Shown one piece after another: positions 20,300-29,460 of a stretch of 31,226 nt of DNA. Position numbers and translations under genes: made by a program. Each line of letters starts with the position of its first letter. Positions within the stretch are counted from its first letter, which is position 1. The notes beneath the pieces were generated by a model. That model was given only the letters and a program-made list of their open reading frames with translations. It did not search any database and was not told the DNA's origin. Source of the stretch: Acrasis kona (lineage: Eukaryota > Heterolobosea > Eutetramitea > Acrasida > Acrasidae). The stretch lies in NCBI GenBank assembly GCA_026419775.2, contig JAOPGA020001230.1, positions 1 through 31,226 on the forward strand, read 5' to 3'.

Positions 20300-20930
20300 A
20301 TGGCTGTTCTTTCTAAAGATGCTGTACTCAAGGCAATCGAAGAGAAGTAGGTTATTTTGCTATTAATTATTTGTTATTATCAGAAAAATAGAGATCATAC
20401 CGTATAATCCAGAAAATCTCGGTCCTGCTAGCTACGATTTAAAGTTGGGAAACGAGTTTAGAACTTTCATTAAGCATGATAAACCAATCGACGTCACAAA
20501 TGAGATTGATTATAAAGATATAACTGAACTTCAAATTGTTGAGGATGGGAAACCATTTATTTTGGGACCCAATCAGATTTGTTTGGGCATAACGAAAGAG
20601 TGTCTAAAATTAAGTGGTGAGTATTGTGGACTTTTGGAAGGTAGATCGCGGTTCGCACGTCTTGGGTTGGCCATACACATTACAGCATCCTTCATGCAAC
20701 CTGGTGTTCAGAATAGACAGGTCTTGGAGATCTTTAATTGCAGCACCGTCAGTCCTTAAATGTTCAAATCTAATAACATCATTAGAACTCTTTAGCTTTA
20801 TACCCAGGAACAAAGATTTGTCAGTTCATTTTCATGAAGATGGAGGGTGAGGCAGTGTATAAGGTATGTTTTCGTGTCCATTTATAGTTTTAAAGTTTTT
20901 AGGGGGCGCTACTCTGACCAATCTTTATAA
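20300..20930 (+). CDS. dcd: dCTP deaminase, archaeal/bacterial type, four exons, about 169 aa
   Basis: dCTP deaminase converts dCTP to dUTP (some also hydrolyse it to dUMP), feeding thymidylate synthesis. Exons are 20300-20346, 20384-20747, 20786-20856 and 20903-20930; the first two introns are 37 and 38 nt. Family landmarks appear in order: PASYDLKLGNEFRTF, then CGLLEGRSRFARLG (Ser and the second Arg correspond to active-site S111 and R115 of the E. coli enzyme), then RQVLEIFN (Glu matching E138), then ALYPGTKICQFIF. The last junction is uncertain. A GTATAA donor gives EAV-GRYSDQSL, which matches the family C-terminus; the stronger GTATGT donor at 20864 gives EAVYKGALL. One G too many in the run at 20902-20906 would explain both. 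Eukaryotes normally use dCMP deaminase, so this gene was probably acquired from a prokaryote and later gained introns. An AATAAA overlaps the stop. Confidence 0.85.
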
Positions 20931-21130
20931 TAAAAGCTAACATTACATGATTCTACTGTATGCTTTGAGTCTTGAGTTTCTCCAATTGGTTTCAGAGTTA
21001 CACTCGCCATGATAACTACCTTCCCTTGTTGTAAAGATCTCTTTGACATTTCATCATACTTTGAACAAAACAAGTAGGTGGCATTGTCAAACTCGATATT
21101 GTGCCCTTTACTGTCATCAACAGAAAAAGT
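20909..21130 (-). CDS. Candidate terminal exon of an unknown minus-strand gene, overlapping the dcd 3' end
   Basis: After an acceptor-like ttgaacag (ending 21131), 73 sense codons run to a TAG at 20909-20911, encoding segments such as NIEFDNATYLFCSKYDEMSK, QQGKVVIMASVTLKP and VSFYYKDWSE. Composition is protein-like and hydrophilic. The upstream exon(s) are not located. The stop overlaps the last coding exon of dcd on the other strand by about 20 nt. A diverged resemblance lies further upstream on the same strand (21301-21360: RQMSKKLQQKDATKVFLGV against DEMSKRSLQQGKVVIMASV), hinting at a tandem duplicate or a decayed copy. An ORF of this length can arise by chance, so confidence is modest. 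Confidence 0.35.
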   Translation of the reverse strand, partial: TFSVDDSKGHNIEFDNATYLFCSKYDEMSKRSLQQGKVVIMASVTLKPIGETQDSKHTVESCNVSFYYKDWSE

Positions 21131-22554
21131 CTGTTCAATTTAAAATTGGGGTGTTATAATAAACTATTATGTCCGAATGGAATATCACCACTGGAATATT
21201 GTTTATTCCGGACGGAATGTGTCTGAAATTAGCATTCTTTTCAAAGACTTTGCATACAAATCTGTAGATCTGTGTTCTTTTAAATTATTTAATGTTATGA
21301 TGTGACTCCCAAAAAGACTTTAGTTGCATCTTTTTGTTGTAACTTCTTCGACATTTGACGATTTTATCCTGATAACATCCATCACAATCCGTCCCCATTT
21401 GGCATTACAAAACATAAAAACATGTCAAGCAGAACCTATTAAGTAGTAACTGAACTTATTTGTTCACTTCAAACCCGTCCGATACATTATGTTCCAGTAA
21501 CTTGTATATTTTGGCACTTCAGTCCCAAATTATGATAACCTATTTGAGAATGGGTGTTCCTTAAAAACAGCAGATTCATATGAATTATTCAAAATACAAT
21601 GCAACAAACACAATCATGGGTCTTCACTAATGAGACGTTTTGTGTTCAAAAGTCAAAGAATACAGTAAACAATCATACAGTACTTTCTGTTCAAGATAAA
21701 GGGTCTGGGTTCATCACAAACTGGAGGATAAATGGAAAGCCACTATCACCAACAACGATGTCAAAAAAGCAAACATACACAAAGAGTGCTGTAGAAGAAA
21801 CATCGAACGGTGTCAGAAAATGTACAAAAACCTCCCCAATATGCTTTATCCCCATACAGACACAATGCTCAACAGGACAGCTTCCAGTTACTATTGTACA
21901 TAACAGACGGACGAAAATAACAATTAAAGACATTTTAAACTAAAGCATTCTAGTTGTTATTATCTGGTAGTGTCTTTTGACAAAACACTGTTTTTCGTCA
22001 ACTGTTTCATCCTTATGTTCAACAAATCAACATTTGCATTTCCTAGCTCGATCCTTCTACGAGATCGATGATTAAGAGTATAGAAGCTTGCAGACTAGAA
22101 CACTAGAACACTATGATCTTTAATAGCCTTCGGCAGTTTCATTCCAAAAATACCATTCAAAGGAGTTACGAACGGTGTGAGTGAAATCTCAGTTTACGTA
22201 GATGAAAGAGAAGGAAGGTGTTCCCTATTCTGGTGACACTATCGTAAAAGAATTAACGGCAGCGGGCTTGTCTTCCTACTCGGGATGCTTATGCCTTTTT
22301 ATAAATTATGATGATCGGAAATCATGCTCGAGTAATGACATTGAGTGTTTAAATAGAAGATATTCCAAAACCATGAGATAAGATTTTAAATCTAATTTGA
22401 TTAGTCTGCTCATGAACAAGTTTGAAATATTGTTATTGAATAACGATGGATAGATGTGCGGTGTTTGTTGATCGCCTCGACCTCTTTCATTGATGTTGTA
22501 GGAACGTATGGTACCCATGTTTTTTGGTCAACCAGCCCTAACAAACAGTAAGAT
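20931..22554. other. Unresolved 1.6-kb stretch with several short ORFs
   Basis: No recognised gene. Besides the candidate exon at 20909-21130, I see an ATG ORF of 114 codons on the plus strand (21599-21943, MQQTQSWVFTNETF...), with a second plus frame and a minus frame also open beneath it. A minus-strand segment at 21960-22094 reads FYTLNHRSRRRIELGNANVD. In the same frame upstream, past a TAG, it reads TPFVTPLNGIFGMKLPKAIK. A plus ORF at 22202-22381 begins MKEKEGVPYSGDTIVKEL. Each looks protein-like but none joins into a convincing model by eye. Either a gene with many short introns or decayed gene copies would explain this. Confidence 0.4.
22306..22518 (-). CDS. Possible 70-aa unknown protein, divergent from CFAP410
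   Basis: A complete ATG-to-TAA frame, starting MGTIRSYNINERGRGDQQ and ending in a helical segment (LIKLDLKSYLMVLEYLLFKH). Its ATG is 36 bp from the CFAP410 ATG on the opposite strand, which fits the divergent gene pairs seen elsewhere here. It overlaps a plus-strand ORF (22202-22381), so at most one is likely real. No signal peptide; not recognised. Confidence 0.3.
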   Translation of the reverse strand: MGTIRSYNINERGRGDQQTPHIYPSLFNNNISNLFMSRLIKLDLKSYLMVLEYLLFKHSMSLLEHDFRSS

Positions 22555-23689
22555 ATGGTCAAGCTAACTGAATCTCTTGTATTAGGAAAAACCAGAGTAG
22601 ATAGTTTAAGAAACGTCAAGAATCTAAACTTATGGGGACAAGGTCTTACTGATATTTCTGTTCTCCAAGAAATGGTCAATGTTGAAGTTGTATCAATGAG
22701 CGTCAACAACATTTCCTCCCTAAAGGATTTTGTGAATTGCGTTAAGTTAACAGAATTGTACCTTCGAAAAAACTCAATTGAAGAGCTATCTGACCTCAGT
22801 TACGTAAAAGACTTGCCAAATCTAAAGGTATTGTGGCTGATAGGAAATCCATGCTCAGAAGTCCCAGAGTATCGATTAAAAGTTCTTTCAGTTATGCAAA
22901 AATTAGAAAAGTTGGACGATCAAGGTTATATAACGAATTTGAGGTTACTAATCTAAAGTAGACGTTTCGCCGGAAGAAAGAAATAGTGCTAGAGAGTATG
23001 CATCCAGCTCAAGTGATATAAGCCCACCCAAACGCCAACCTAGTCCAATCCTAACCAGGGAACAAGTTTCTAGGCAACCAGCGGAGGAGTCGATGGAGGA
23101 ACCTCCCTCTCCATCTAGGCCAGTTAAGAGCGACCCCAGCTCTCCTCTTCCAATTCAGAGTAGAAAATCATCTGTGAGTAGGGACGAAAGAAAGCCACAA
23201 ACACCCACATTCATAAATGATAGGGATGAGAGGAGAAGTTCTTCGAATGTACATGATGATTTTGAAAAGAAGCCACCACTCCACCAATACCAGTCTCCAC
23301 CACAACAAGCTCCTCAGTATCAAGCTCCTCCACAATCAATGTATCACAATTCACCATCAGCTTCAGAACTTCACCCTCACAATTACCATCAGCAACAACA
23401 GCAACAACCATATGGATATCATGATCAGCAATATAAGTGGTCTAACAACCAACAGCCTATGCAACAGCAGCAATACTATCAAGATGAAGACCCATCAATA
23501 AACCGGAGGCGCTTTTCGACAAATTCAAATCAGTACAACAACAACAACTATCAACAACCACCCCACACCCAAGCGCCAAGGCCTGTTAACAGGAACAACA
23601 TCTTCACGGCAGTTCTCTCCCTCATTCAAGAACTCGACCCAGAAAGACTTCAAATGGTGAGAGCAGAGATTGACAAATTACTTCAGTAA
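22555..23689 (+). CDS. CFAP410: CFAP410 (C21orf2) leucine-rich cilium protein, two exons, 366 aa
   Basis: CFAP410 is a ciliary base protein that partners NEK1 in animals and is needed for cilium formation. Exons are 22555-22924 and 22959-23689, joined over a 34-nt intron (donor GTTATA); phases close at 367 codons. The N-terminal leucine-rich domain follows the family closely: VRSLRNVKN-type start, LNLWGQGLTDISVLQEM, VNNISSLKDF, LTELYLRKNSIEELSDL and LPNLKVLWLIGNPC, then LEKLDDQ at the splice. The C-terminus NIFTAVLSLIQELDPERLQM is the conserved oligomerising helix of the family. Between them lie about 190 disordered residues, rich in Ser/Pro early and Gln/Asn/Tyr/His later, longer than in animal proteins. 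The stop is 43 bp from the convergent SEC16 stop. Confidence 0.9.
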
Positions 23690-23732
23690 AAACCAATTTC
23701 ATCACACAATCTATTTATTATGTACATTCATT

Positions 23733-26700
23733 TTATTGTTGCGTTTCTTGCTTGTCATTGTTTCCGTTCACGTTTTCATCAAATCTCTGATATTGTGGTG
23801 CGGGCATAGTAAAAGTTGGTGGCCTGTATCCTTGATACTCTTCTTGATTTCCATCCGTTGCAGCGTTCACGTTAGGGGTGAATGTTGGTACGAACACGCT
23901 TCTACCAGTACTTACCAACGCATCAGGCAGAGAGGAACTGGACATGCTCTTGTGCATCATTCCATTGTTAAACACATCAACATTACCACCGATAGTTGGT
24001 GGAGGAGCGAAAATCATGCTCGAAGAATTTGCCATTTTACTGGGACCACCAGTCAATGGAGGCGTCTGTGCGCCAGAGAACATGTCAACATATCTGCTGC
24101 GGCCTTGCATGCCACCAGAAGTGGGGGCCATTGGTGGTAAACCAAGAGCAGAAGAGGGAGGAGGAGAAGAAGAGTTATTGAAATCAGGTGGAGTAGAAGA
24201 AGCAGACGACGACTGAAGAGAAGCAAGAGTAGGAGGAGGAGCGACGCCACCAGTTGCATCGGTCTCCTCTGGATTCTCGCCTGGAGCAATCCACCTATTT
24301 CTCTTCTCATCATAATAATATTTATTAGCATTACCAATGTTAGCAGCTTTCTTGACTGGTTTCAACCATTTTAGAGAGAACCATCCACCACCGCCACCAG
24401 CGCTGGCGTTAGCATCAGTTGCATTTGTAGTATTCGCAGCCTCAGCACCATCATTACCATCCAAAGACTGTTGTTTGACCGGTTGTTGCTGTTGCTGTTG
24501 CTGTTGTTGCTGTTGCTGCTGCTGCTGTACATTTTGTTGCTGATAATCGTTCTGGAAAGAAGGAGCAGCAACGGGTGGCTGAGCAGGTTGATCGTCTCCA
24601 TGAATCAACTTATCGATGCCACTGCCAATGCTCTTCAAGAACCAACCACCAATTCCAGCCTTCCTCTGAGAAGATGAAGACGCACCACTGCCGCCACCTT
24701 CAATCATCTCCTTGATCAAGTGCTTGAGTATTTTCAATTGATACACGAATTGATGATTGTGTGGATAAGCGTTGCTGGTCTTTTCATAAATTTGATAAAT
24801 GGAATCGACGTAATCTCTAGCCTTGTCAACGCATCCAATCTCCAACAACCAGTAAGCATAAATCAACTTGTACACCAAGAAGGAACAAATCACGGAATTT
24901 GGATTCTTCTTCATCTTGTACGATTCATAAATCTCGGTCATTTGAATGGATCGGTGATTCAAGAAGAATTTAATGTTTTTGGATTGACGATGATCTCCGC
25001 TCACCAACGACACCCGGTTGACCATGTTGAATTCAGGCGTGGTCACGTCGTTGATCAAATAACAAACATGAGATGGTTCCACCAGTCCAAATTCCTTCCA
25101 CAGCGAATCTCCTAATTGTTCGATCAATCTTCCAGAATCAACGGTGCGGTTGGCCAGTATGATTGATAAATTTTGGTTCCATCTTTCGCACACCTTCATG
25201 GCCTTGCTGTTGGTTTGCTCCAGCGAATGAGAGTGGAACGAATTGCCGAATTGGTCGGTCGTTAATGTTTGATTGGGAGCAAATACTTGCTCGCTGCTGC
25301 CTCCGAACATCATGTAGAGCGTTCTGAGGGGAGCGCCGTGCGACATTCCCAAATTCTCCAGAGATGATGCGAACGCATTCACGCATTGTTCGTAGGTGGC
25401 ACGATCGGCCATGCTTCCGCACAACATGGCATGTGCGTACATGTGGTTTTGTAGTGCGAACAGAGCGGCATCGCGAATGTGACCTCTCATCAGCATGTCC
25501 TGTAGTTGATGTAATGTAGCGAGGCTGATGGGTTGTTGTTCTAGATCGCCCATGGTGGAGTAGTTGGGATTGGGTTCGAATTGTAACAAAATGTTGTTCA
25601 CGTCCTTCAACAATTGTTCCGATGCTGGTGCTGGCGTGTTGTCGTGTTGGATTAGCAACTTCAAAACTTCCCACAATTGTTTGGAGGCAACCACCCTTTG
25701 ATCGAGTTGACCTGACATGGAGTGATGTTGTTGAAGAGAGGTTTGTACTTTTTGAATCTCTTTGGTCATAAAGTCGATCAATTGTGTTTGGGTGGCGTTG
25801 GATGATTTGGTTAATGGACCTGGGAATGTGTTCAAACTATTCATCTGATCGTCGTGCGTTAAAAGTTGATGAAGCGAGTGAGTGGTGATGGGTCCAACTT
25901 TTGTGAATTGATTTGGTTGATAGGGACTAGCTTTCGGGAACATTGTGATAATCTTTCCGTTGGGTGCGAATGAAACGATGGGTCTGGGATATTGGAACCT
26001 TAATTGATGTTCCAAATCCATTTGTTGCTTTCCTAGTTGGAACGAAGCGTTGGTTGGGATCTCGCTGGCTCTTCTGGCATGACCTTCGTTGTATTGATTG
26101 AAAGAGTTTCCGCCGCCTGCACTCAATGGATTAAATAAGAATGAGGGTTCGCTGGCACTGTGTCCGTGGCTTCTAAAAGTAGCTCTTGGGTCAACGTTTG
26201 AATTGTGTCTTGGCGATCCCTGCAGGAATGGACTGCTTCTGTCTTGATTCGCAGAATGTAAGAAAGGACTCTGACGATCTTGAGTGGGTTGCATGAAGGG
26301 ACTTTGTCTTCCTTGATTGTTGAGTTGCGTGTGTGGACTTTGACGGTCTTGATTCACTTGTTGGTTGACTTGTGGAACGAAGGTGTTCTGTCTGTCTTGG
26401 TTCACGTTCTGCATGAATGGACTGGACCGATTTTGGTTGACTTGTTGTAGAGGGGTGGGGACCTGTCCGTAACGGTCCTGACCAGCCGGTTGCATGAAGG
26501 GACTTTGTCTGCCTTGATTAGAAAAACTGTTCGTTGGTACTTGTGTTTGGTTTAAAAAGGGACTCTGACGATCTTGAGTGGGTTGCATGAAGGGGCTTTG
26601 TCTTCCTTGCTGATTTAGCTGTTGCATGAAGGGACTTTGACGGCCTTGGCTCATTTGCTCTAATGGGTTGGTCTGATCATAACTTGATTGTGGCTGCTGT

Positions 26701-27548
26701 GGAGGGCGTTGGTTGACGAGTGGCGAATCTCTATTTTGTGAAACATGATTTGGGAAGGGGCTCGAGCGATCTTGATTGGGCTGCGTGAAGGGACTGCCTT
26801 GACTCAATTGTTGCATAAAAGGACTTGAACGATCCAAACCAGTTTGTTGTTGCGTTTGCTGTGATGGTGGAGTCTGTGCTATTACTTGGTGGTTTGGCGT
26901 GTGTGGTTGCATGAATGGAGAATTTCTACCTTGTGGCTGAATGGGTGGCTCTTGATAGCTCAAGTTGCTAATGGAATGTGGTCCATTTTGTAGGTTCTGA
27001 TGAACTCCATACTGTTGCGGGTTGGTTGGAGTGCTTTGGCTCGGCTTCGTGGGCGTAAAGAAATGCGTTTGAGGAGCATTCACAGTTGAAGTTTGTGTGG
27101 AAAACTGGCTCGGAGGAAGATAATTTTGGGGTGCGGACTGAAGTTGATTAATGTATGCAGGTGTGTTATTGTTAACTTGAGTTTGCTGCGGTGTTGGTTG
27201 ATTGAACATTTGCGGTGGCTGTTGCTTCGTTTGCGCTGGAGGGGGCTTTACGAGAGATAAAAATCCATTCCCACTCCCTCCGAAGGGGTCGTCTTCATTG
27301 GAGCTTCCAAAGGGATCGTCCTCCGCAGGCTGTTCGACTATCGAGGGTGAGGGCGCTTGTTTTGTAGAATCTGCAAATGATTGTGGTGTTGATTCAGTAG
27401 GTTGTGGTGTTGGCGGTGTCAATGATAATTGTGTAGAAAAATCACTGGACAGCGCTGTAGTATTGATATTTGACGTATTAGGTTTAGTTAAAAACTCTCC
27501 AAAGGAAGCACTACCACCAAACAAATCATCCTCATCGTTGTTGCTCAT
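23733..27548 (-). CDS. SEC16: SEC16 scaffold of ER exit sites, 1271 aa, single exon
   Basis: SEC16 organises COPII coat assembly at ER exit sites, binding SEC13, SEC23 and SAR1. The N-terminus has acidic D-D-x-F-G motifs (DDLFGG, and DDPFG twice near 78-90). Residues 207-445 hold about 15 copies of an R-x-S-P-F-M-Q repeat. The central conserved domain starts at RPIVSFAPNGKIITMFP (about 522) and continues into the helical ACE1 region that pairs with SEC13 (QLQDMLMRGHIRDAALFALQ; YAHAMLCGSMADR). The C-terminal part has a polyQ run, then GGGWFSLKWLKPVKK, KYYYDEKRNRWIAPGE and RYVDMFSG, all typical of SEC16. The start at 27548 (MSNNDEDDLFGG) is the first ATG and fits the acidic N-terminus. The AATAAA signal overlaps the stop codon. 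Confidence 0.92.
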   Translation of the reverse strand: MSNNDEDDLFGGSASFGEFLTKPNTSNINTTALSSDFSTQLSLTPPTPQPTESTPQSFADSTKQAPSPSIVEQPAEDDPFGSSNEDDPFGGSGNGFLSLVKPPPAQTKQQPPQMFNQPTPQQTQVNNNTPAYINQLQSAPQNYLPPSQFSTQTSTVNAPQTHFFTPTKPSQSTPTNPQQYGVHQNLQNGPHSISNLSYQEPPIQPQGRNSPFMQPHTPNHQVIAQTPPSQQTQQQTGLDRSSPFMQQLSQGSPFTQPNQDRSSPFPNHVSQNRDSPLVNQRPPQQPQSSYDQTNPLEQMSQGRQSPFMQQLNQQGRQSPFMQPTQDRQSPFLNQTQVPTNSFSNQGRQSPFMQPAGQDRYGQVPTPLQQVNQNRSSPFMQNVNQDRQNTFVPQVNQQVNQDRQSPHTQLNNQGRQSPFMQPTQDRQSPFLHSANQDRSSPFLQGSPRHNSNVDPRATFRSHGHSASEPSFLFNPLSAGGGNSFNQYNEGHARRASEIPTNASFQLGKQQMDLEHQLRFQYPRPIVSFAPNGKIITMFPKASPYQPNQFTKVGPITTHSLHQLLTHDDQMNSLNTFPGPLTKSSNATQTQLIDFMTKEIQKVQTSLQQHHSMSGQLDQRVVASKQLWEVLKLLIQHDNTPAPASEQLLKDVNNILLQFEPNPNYSTMGDLEQQPISLATLHQLQDMLMRGHIRDAALFALQNHMYAHAMLCGSMADRATYEQCVNAFASSLENLGMSHGAPLRTLYMMFGGSSEQVFAPNQTLTTDQFGNSFHSHSLEQTNSKAMKVCERWNQNLSIILANRTVDSGRLIEQLGDSLWKEFGLVEPSHVCYLINDVTTPEFNMVNRVSLVSGDHRQSKNIKFFLNHRSIQMTEIYESYKMKKNPNSVICSFLVYKLIYAYWLLEIGCVDKARDYVDSIYQIYEKTSNAYPHNHQFVYQLKILKHLIKEMIEGGGSGASSSSQRKAGIGGWFLKSIGSGIDKLIHGDDQPAQPPVAAPSFQNDYQQQNVQQQQQQQQQQQQQQQPVKQQSLDGNDGAEAANTTNATDANASAGGGGGWFSLKWLKPVKKAANIGNANKYYYDEKRNRWIAPGENPEETDATGGVAPPPTLASLQSSSASSTPPDFNNSSSPPPSSALGLPPMAPTSGGMQGRSRYVDMFSGAQTPPLTGGPSKMANSSSMIFAPPPTIGGNVDVFNNGMMHKSMSSSSLPDALVSTGRSVFVPTFTPNVNAATDGNQEEYQGYRPPTFTMPAPQYQRFDENVNGNNDKQETQQ
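24483..24528 (-). repeat. CAG/CAA run encoding polyQ in SEC16
   Basis: About 15 consecutive Gln codons, with CAG dominant at one end and CAA/CAG mixed elsewhere. The run lies between the central conserved domain and the C-terminal SEC23-binding part, so length change would alter a linker. Confidence 0.9.
26214..26930 (-). repeat. Degenerate R-x-S-P-F repeat array in SEC16
   Basis: Roughly 15 units of the type Q-G/D-R-Q/S-S-P-F-M/L-Q, spaced 8-25 residues, cover residues 207-445 of SEC16. Spacing is irregular and codons vary, so this is an old protein-level repeat with some recent copies (the DNA stretch gactttgtcttcc and its variants recur). Each unit holds a Ser-Pro site preceded by Arg two residues earlier. 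Confidence 0.85.
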
Positions 27549-27876
27549 ATTATATATTCTATGTTTGTTTCAACAGTTGGGCAAAATCTTTTCTGTTAAT
27601 TTGGTATCTTTTTATTGTAAAGTTTTAATGGCGACAAAAGAGTTTCAGTTGTTCAACTGCAATGGACGTAAATATGACTCATAAAATTCCATGTCCCACA
27701 GCTACTTATTAATACAGCTCAATGTTATAAAGTAGGTGCCAATGATTGTTTGAAACAAGCAGGAGAAACTACGCTGTAACTCCTTCCTCTCAGAAGAGAA
27801 GGTTCGAAGTTGAATAGACAGGTGAATTAAAGGCACTAAACAACTTGTTTTATAAAATTTACAAAGTCGTTTCGCA
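27549..27876. other. Region between SEC16 and the ankyrin gene
   Basis: These 328 bp carry the SEC16 promoter and leader (minus strand) and the 3' end of the ankyrin gene. A possible small spliced plus-strand ORF lies at 27628-27779 (listed separately). No RNA gene recognised; the ggttcgaag at about 27801 lacks the rest of a tRNA. Confidence 0.5.
27628..27779 (+). CDS. Possible tiny spliced gene, 33 aa, divergent from SEC16
   Basis: Exon 27628-27667 (ATG; MATKEFQLFNCNG) joins over a 50-nt GTAAAT..ACAG intron to 27718-27779 (PQCYKVGANDCLKQAGETTL, stop TAA). Without splicing, the frame ends after 18 codons at about 27684. A further GTAACT..ATAG intron could alter the last residues. Geometry is natural: it starts 79 bp from the SEC16 ATG and points at the ankyrin gene stop. 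Exon 1 contains the perfect inverted repeat CAGTTG-TT-CAACTG (27646-27659). Not recognised; chance is a real alternative. Confidence 0.3.
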
Positions 27877-29362
27877 TCACTTCTTGTGACTCTTTAATAA
27901 AGACTTATTCTTCTTCTTTAGTATTTGTTTCGGTGTAACTTTGTTCGAGTTTTTGATTTTAATGTTGGTATTTGGCGACTCAAGTAATTTTAGTACAATG
28001 TCCGTGGAGAAATAACTCTTCAAATCAGTTGGCGATCCATTATCCTCCTTTTCTTTGTACTGCAGAGATGCCAAGTGCAAAGCTAAATAAAGTGTTAATT
28101 TCCCCGAGAGATAATTACTTACGTGTGTTACCATCCTGATCTTGTACGTTCGCATCGGCACCGAGTCTCATCAATAGGTCGACCATTTCAAAATGATTGT
28201 TCATAACAGCAAAATGCAAAGGAGTATGACTTTTTACTTTATCGGGTTCCGCCAACAGAGTTTTAAATAATGAGGATTTAACTTCATAGATAACCTGAAC
28301 CATCGGCAAGTTCTTGTCGTCGACGGCTTGGTGTACAAGATTCCTTCCCCTGTCCTGCATGGTAACGTTGAATTTAACATCTGGTACGCTGTTTGCTATA
28401 TACCTGATAATTTCAACATTCTTCCCCTTCAATACGCTGAATAAAAAGTGTTGTCCTTTAGAGTCCTTTAGATTTGACTGAAGCTTGGATCCGTGTTCTT
28501 CAAATAAATATTTGATGCCATTTAAGTTCCCAAGCTCTCCACAAGTATGTAATAGTGATTTGCTACCTTCAGTCCTGGTGTTGACATCAAAAGTGCCTCC
28601 AGTTGACAAATTAATGAAGTCAGCAAGGTTGAACCAACCAAACTTTACGCATAGATGAAATGGAGTATTACCAAGAGCATCCCTAGCCATTACATCAGCA
28701 CCTCCTTTATTTATAAGTTCTTCAGCGATTAATTGGTGCCCTTTACTACAAGCAAGATGAAGAGGAGTGCATTTTGACCTATTTACACTATTTACATTGA
28801 TGCCTTTTTCAAGAATAAATGTCACAATCTGAAGTTGGTTCCTTATTGATGCAATGTGAAGTGCAGAGTTTTGCTCTTTGTTTGTGGTGAGACTTAACAA
28901 CGCGGGTGACTCTTCGTATAACTTCTGAAATTCTTCTATCTGTCCCCTAGAGGCGGCTGCATGGATGGGCTTCTCCAACTCGTCAGGATTAATTATATCA
29001 TCTTCCTTCGGACTAGAATTATCTATTGTTTCAACTTTTATGGAACCAGTTTCAATTTCTTGCTGCTCTGAATTTGCGGAATTATCATCCTTGAAAAGTA
29101 CAGTGGGTTGTGGTTCTGATGCAATTAGTCCAAAACTGCTCCTCTTTTTCTTGTCCTTGACAGAAGTAGAAATCGTGATTAGACTAGTACTTCTTTTTTT
29201 ACGGAGTTCTGGAGATACAATCTTTTGAAGAGGATCACTTGGAGAACCTTCTAACTTTGCTGCCTGATTCATAGGCCTAGGAGGCGTATCGGCAACAGAG
29301 TTTGGGAAAATCTTGTTCATGAACCTCCCAAGCTTCGTACTACCACTCCTGTCCTTCGACAT
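27877..29362 (-). CDS. Ankyrin-repeat protein, two exons, 481 aa
   Basis: Exons are 28123-29362 and 27877-28082, joined over a 40-nt intron inside the last ankyrin repeat (DGNT|PLHLASLQY); phases close at 482 codons. I use the ATG at 29362 (MSKDRSGSTKLGRFMNKIF), because the frame upstream of it begins with a non-ATG codon. Residues 1 to about 125 are basic and Ser-rich, then acidic. About eight ankyrin repeats follow, with clear cores such as SALHIASIRNQ, CTPLHLACSKGH, NTPFHLCVKFGW and HTPLHFAVMNNHFEMVDLL. The C-terminus is Lys-rich (KKKNKSLLKSHKK). No catalytic domain or membrane segment is seen, so it is probably an adaptor. The next gene on the same strand ends only 98 bp upstream of this start. 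Confidence 0.85.
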
Positions 29363-29460
29363 GTTTGTCAATGTCAATTTTACAAAATTGAACAAAATCA
29401 ATGATTTCTGTCTGCTATGGGTCCGCAACTAAAAAATAAAATACTTCAAATAAATTTTAT

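Noticed and set aside
24337-24677. Leu- or Cys-rich ORFs over the polyQ tract
   Set aside because: They are other-frame readings of a CAG/CAA repeat.
27202-27684. Plus-strand ORF of 160 codons over the SEC16 start
   Set aside because: It lies antisense to conserved SEC16 N-terminal sequence and has no independent support.
27720-27840. tRNA around ggttcgaag near 27801
   Set aside because: No matching stem around the T loop and no D or anticodon arm.
29363-29428. N-terminal extension of the ankyrin protein to 29428
   Set aside because: It begins with TTG; the ATG at 29362 is the first standard start in frame.
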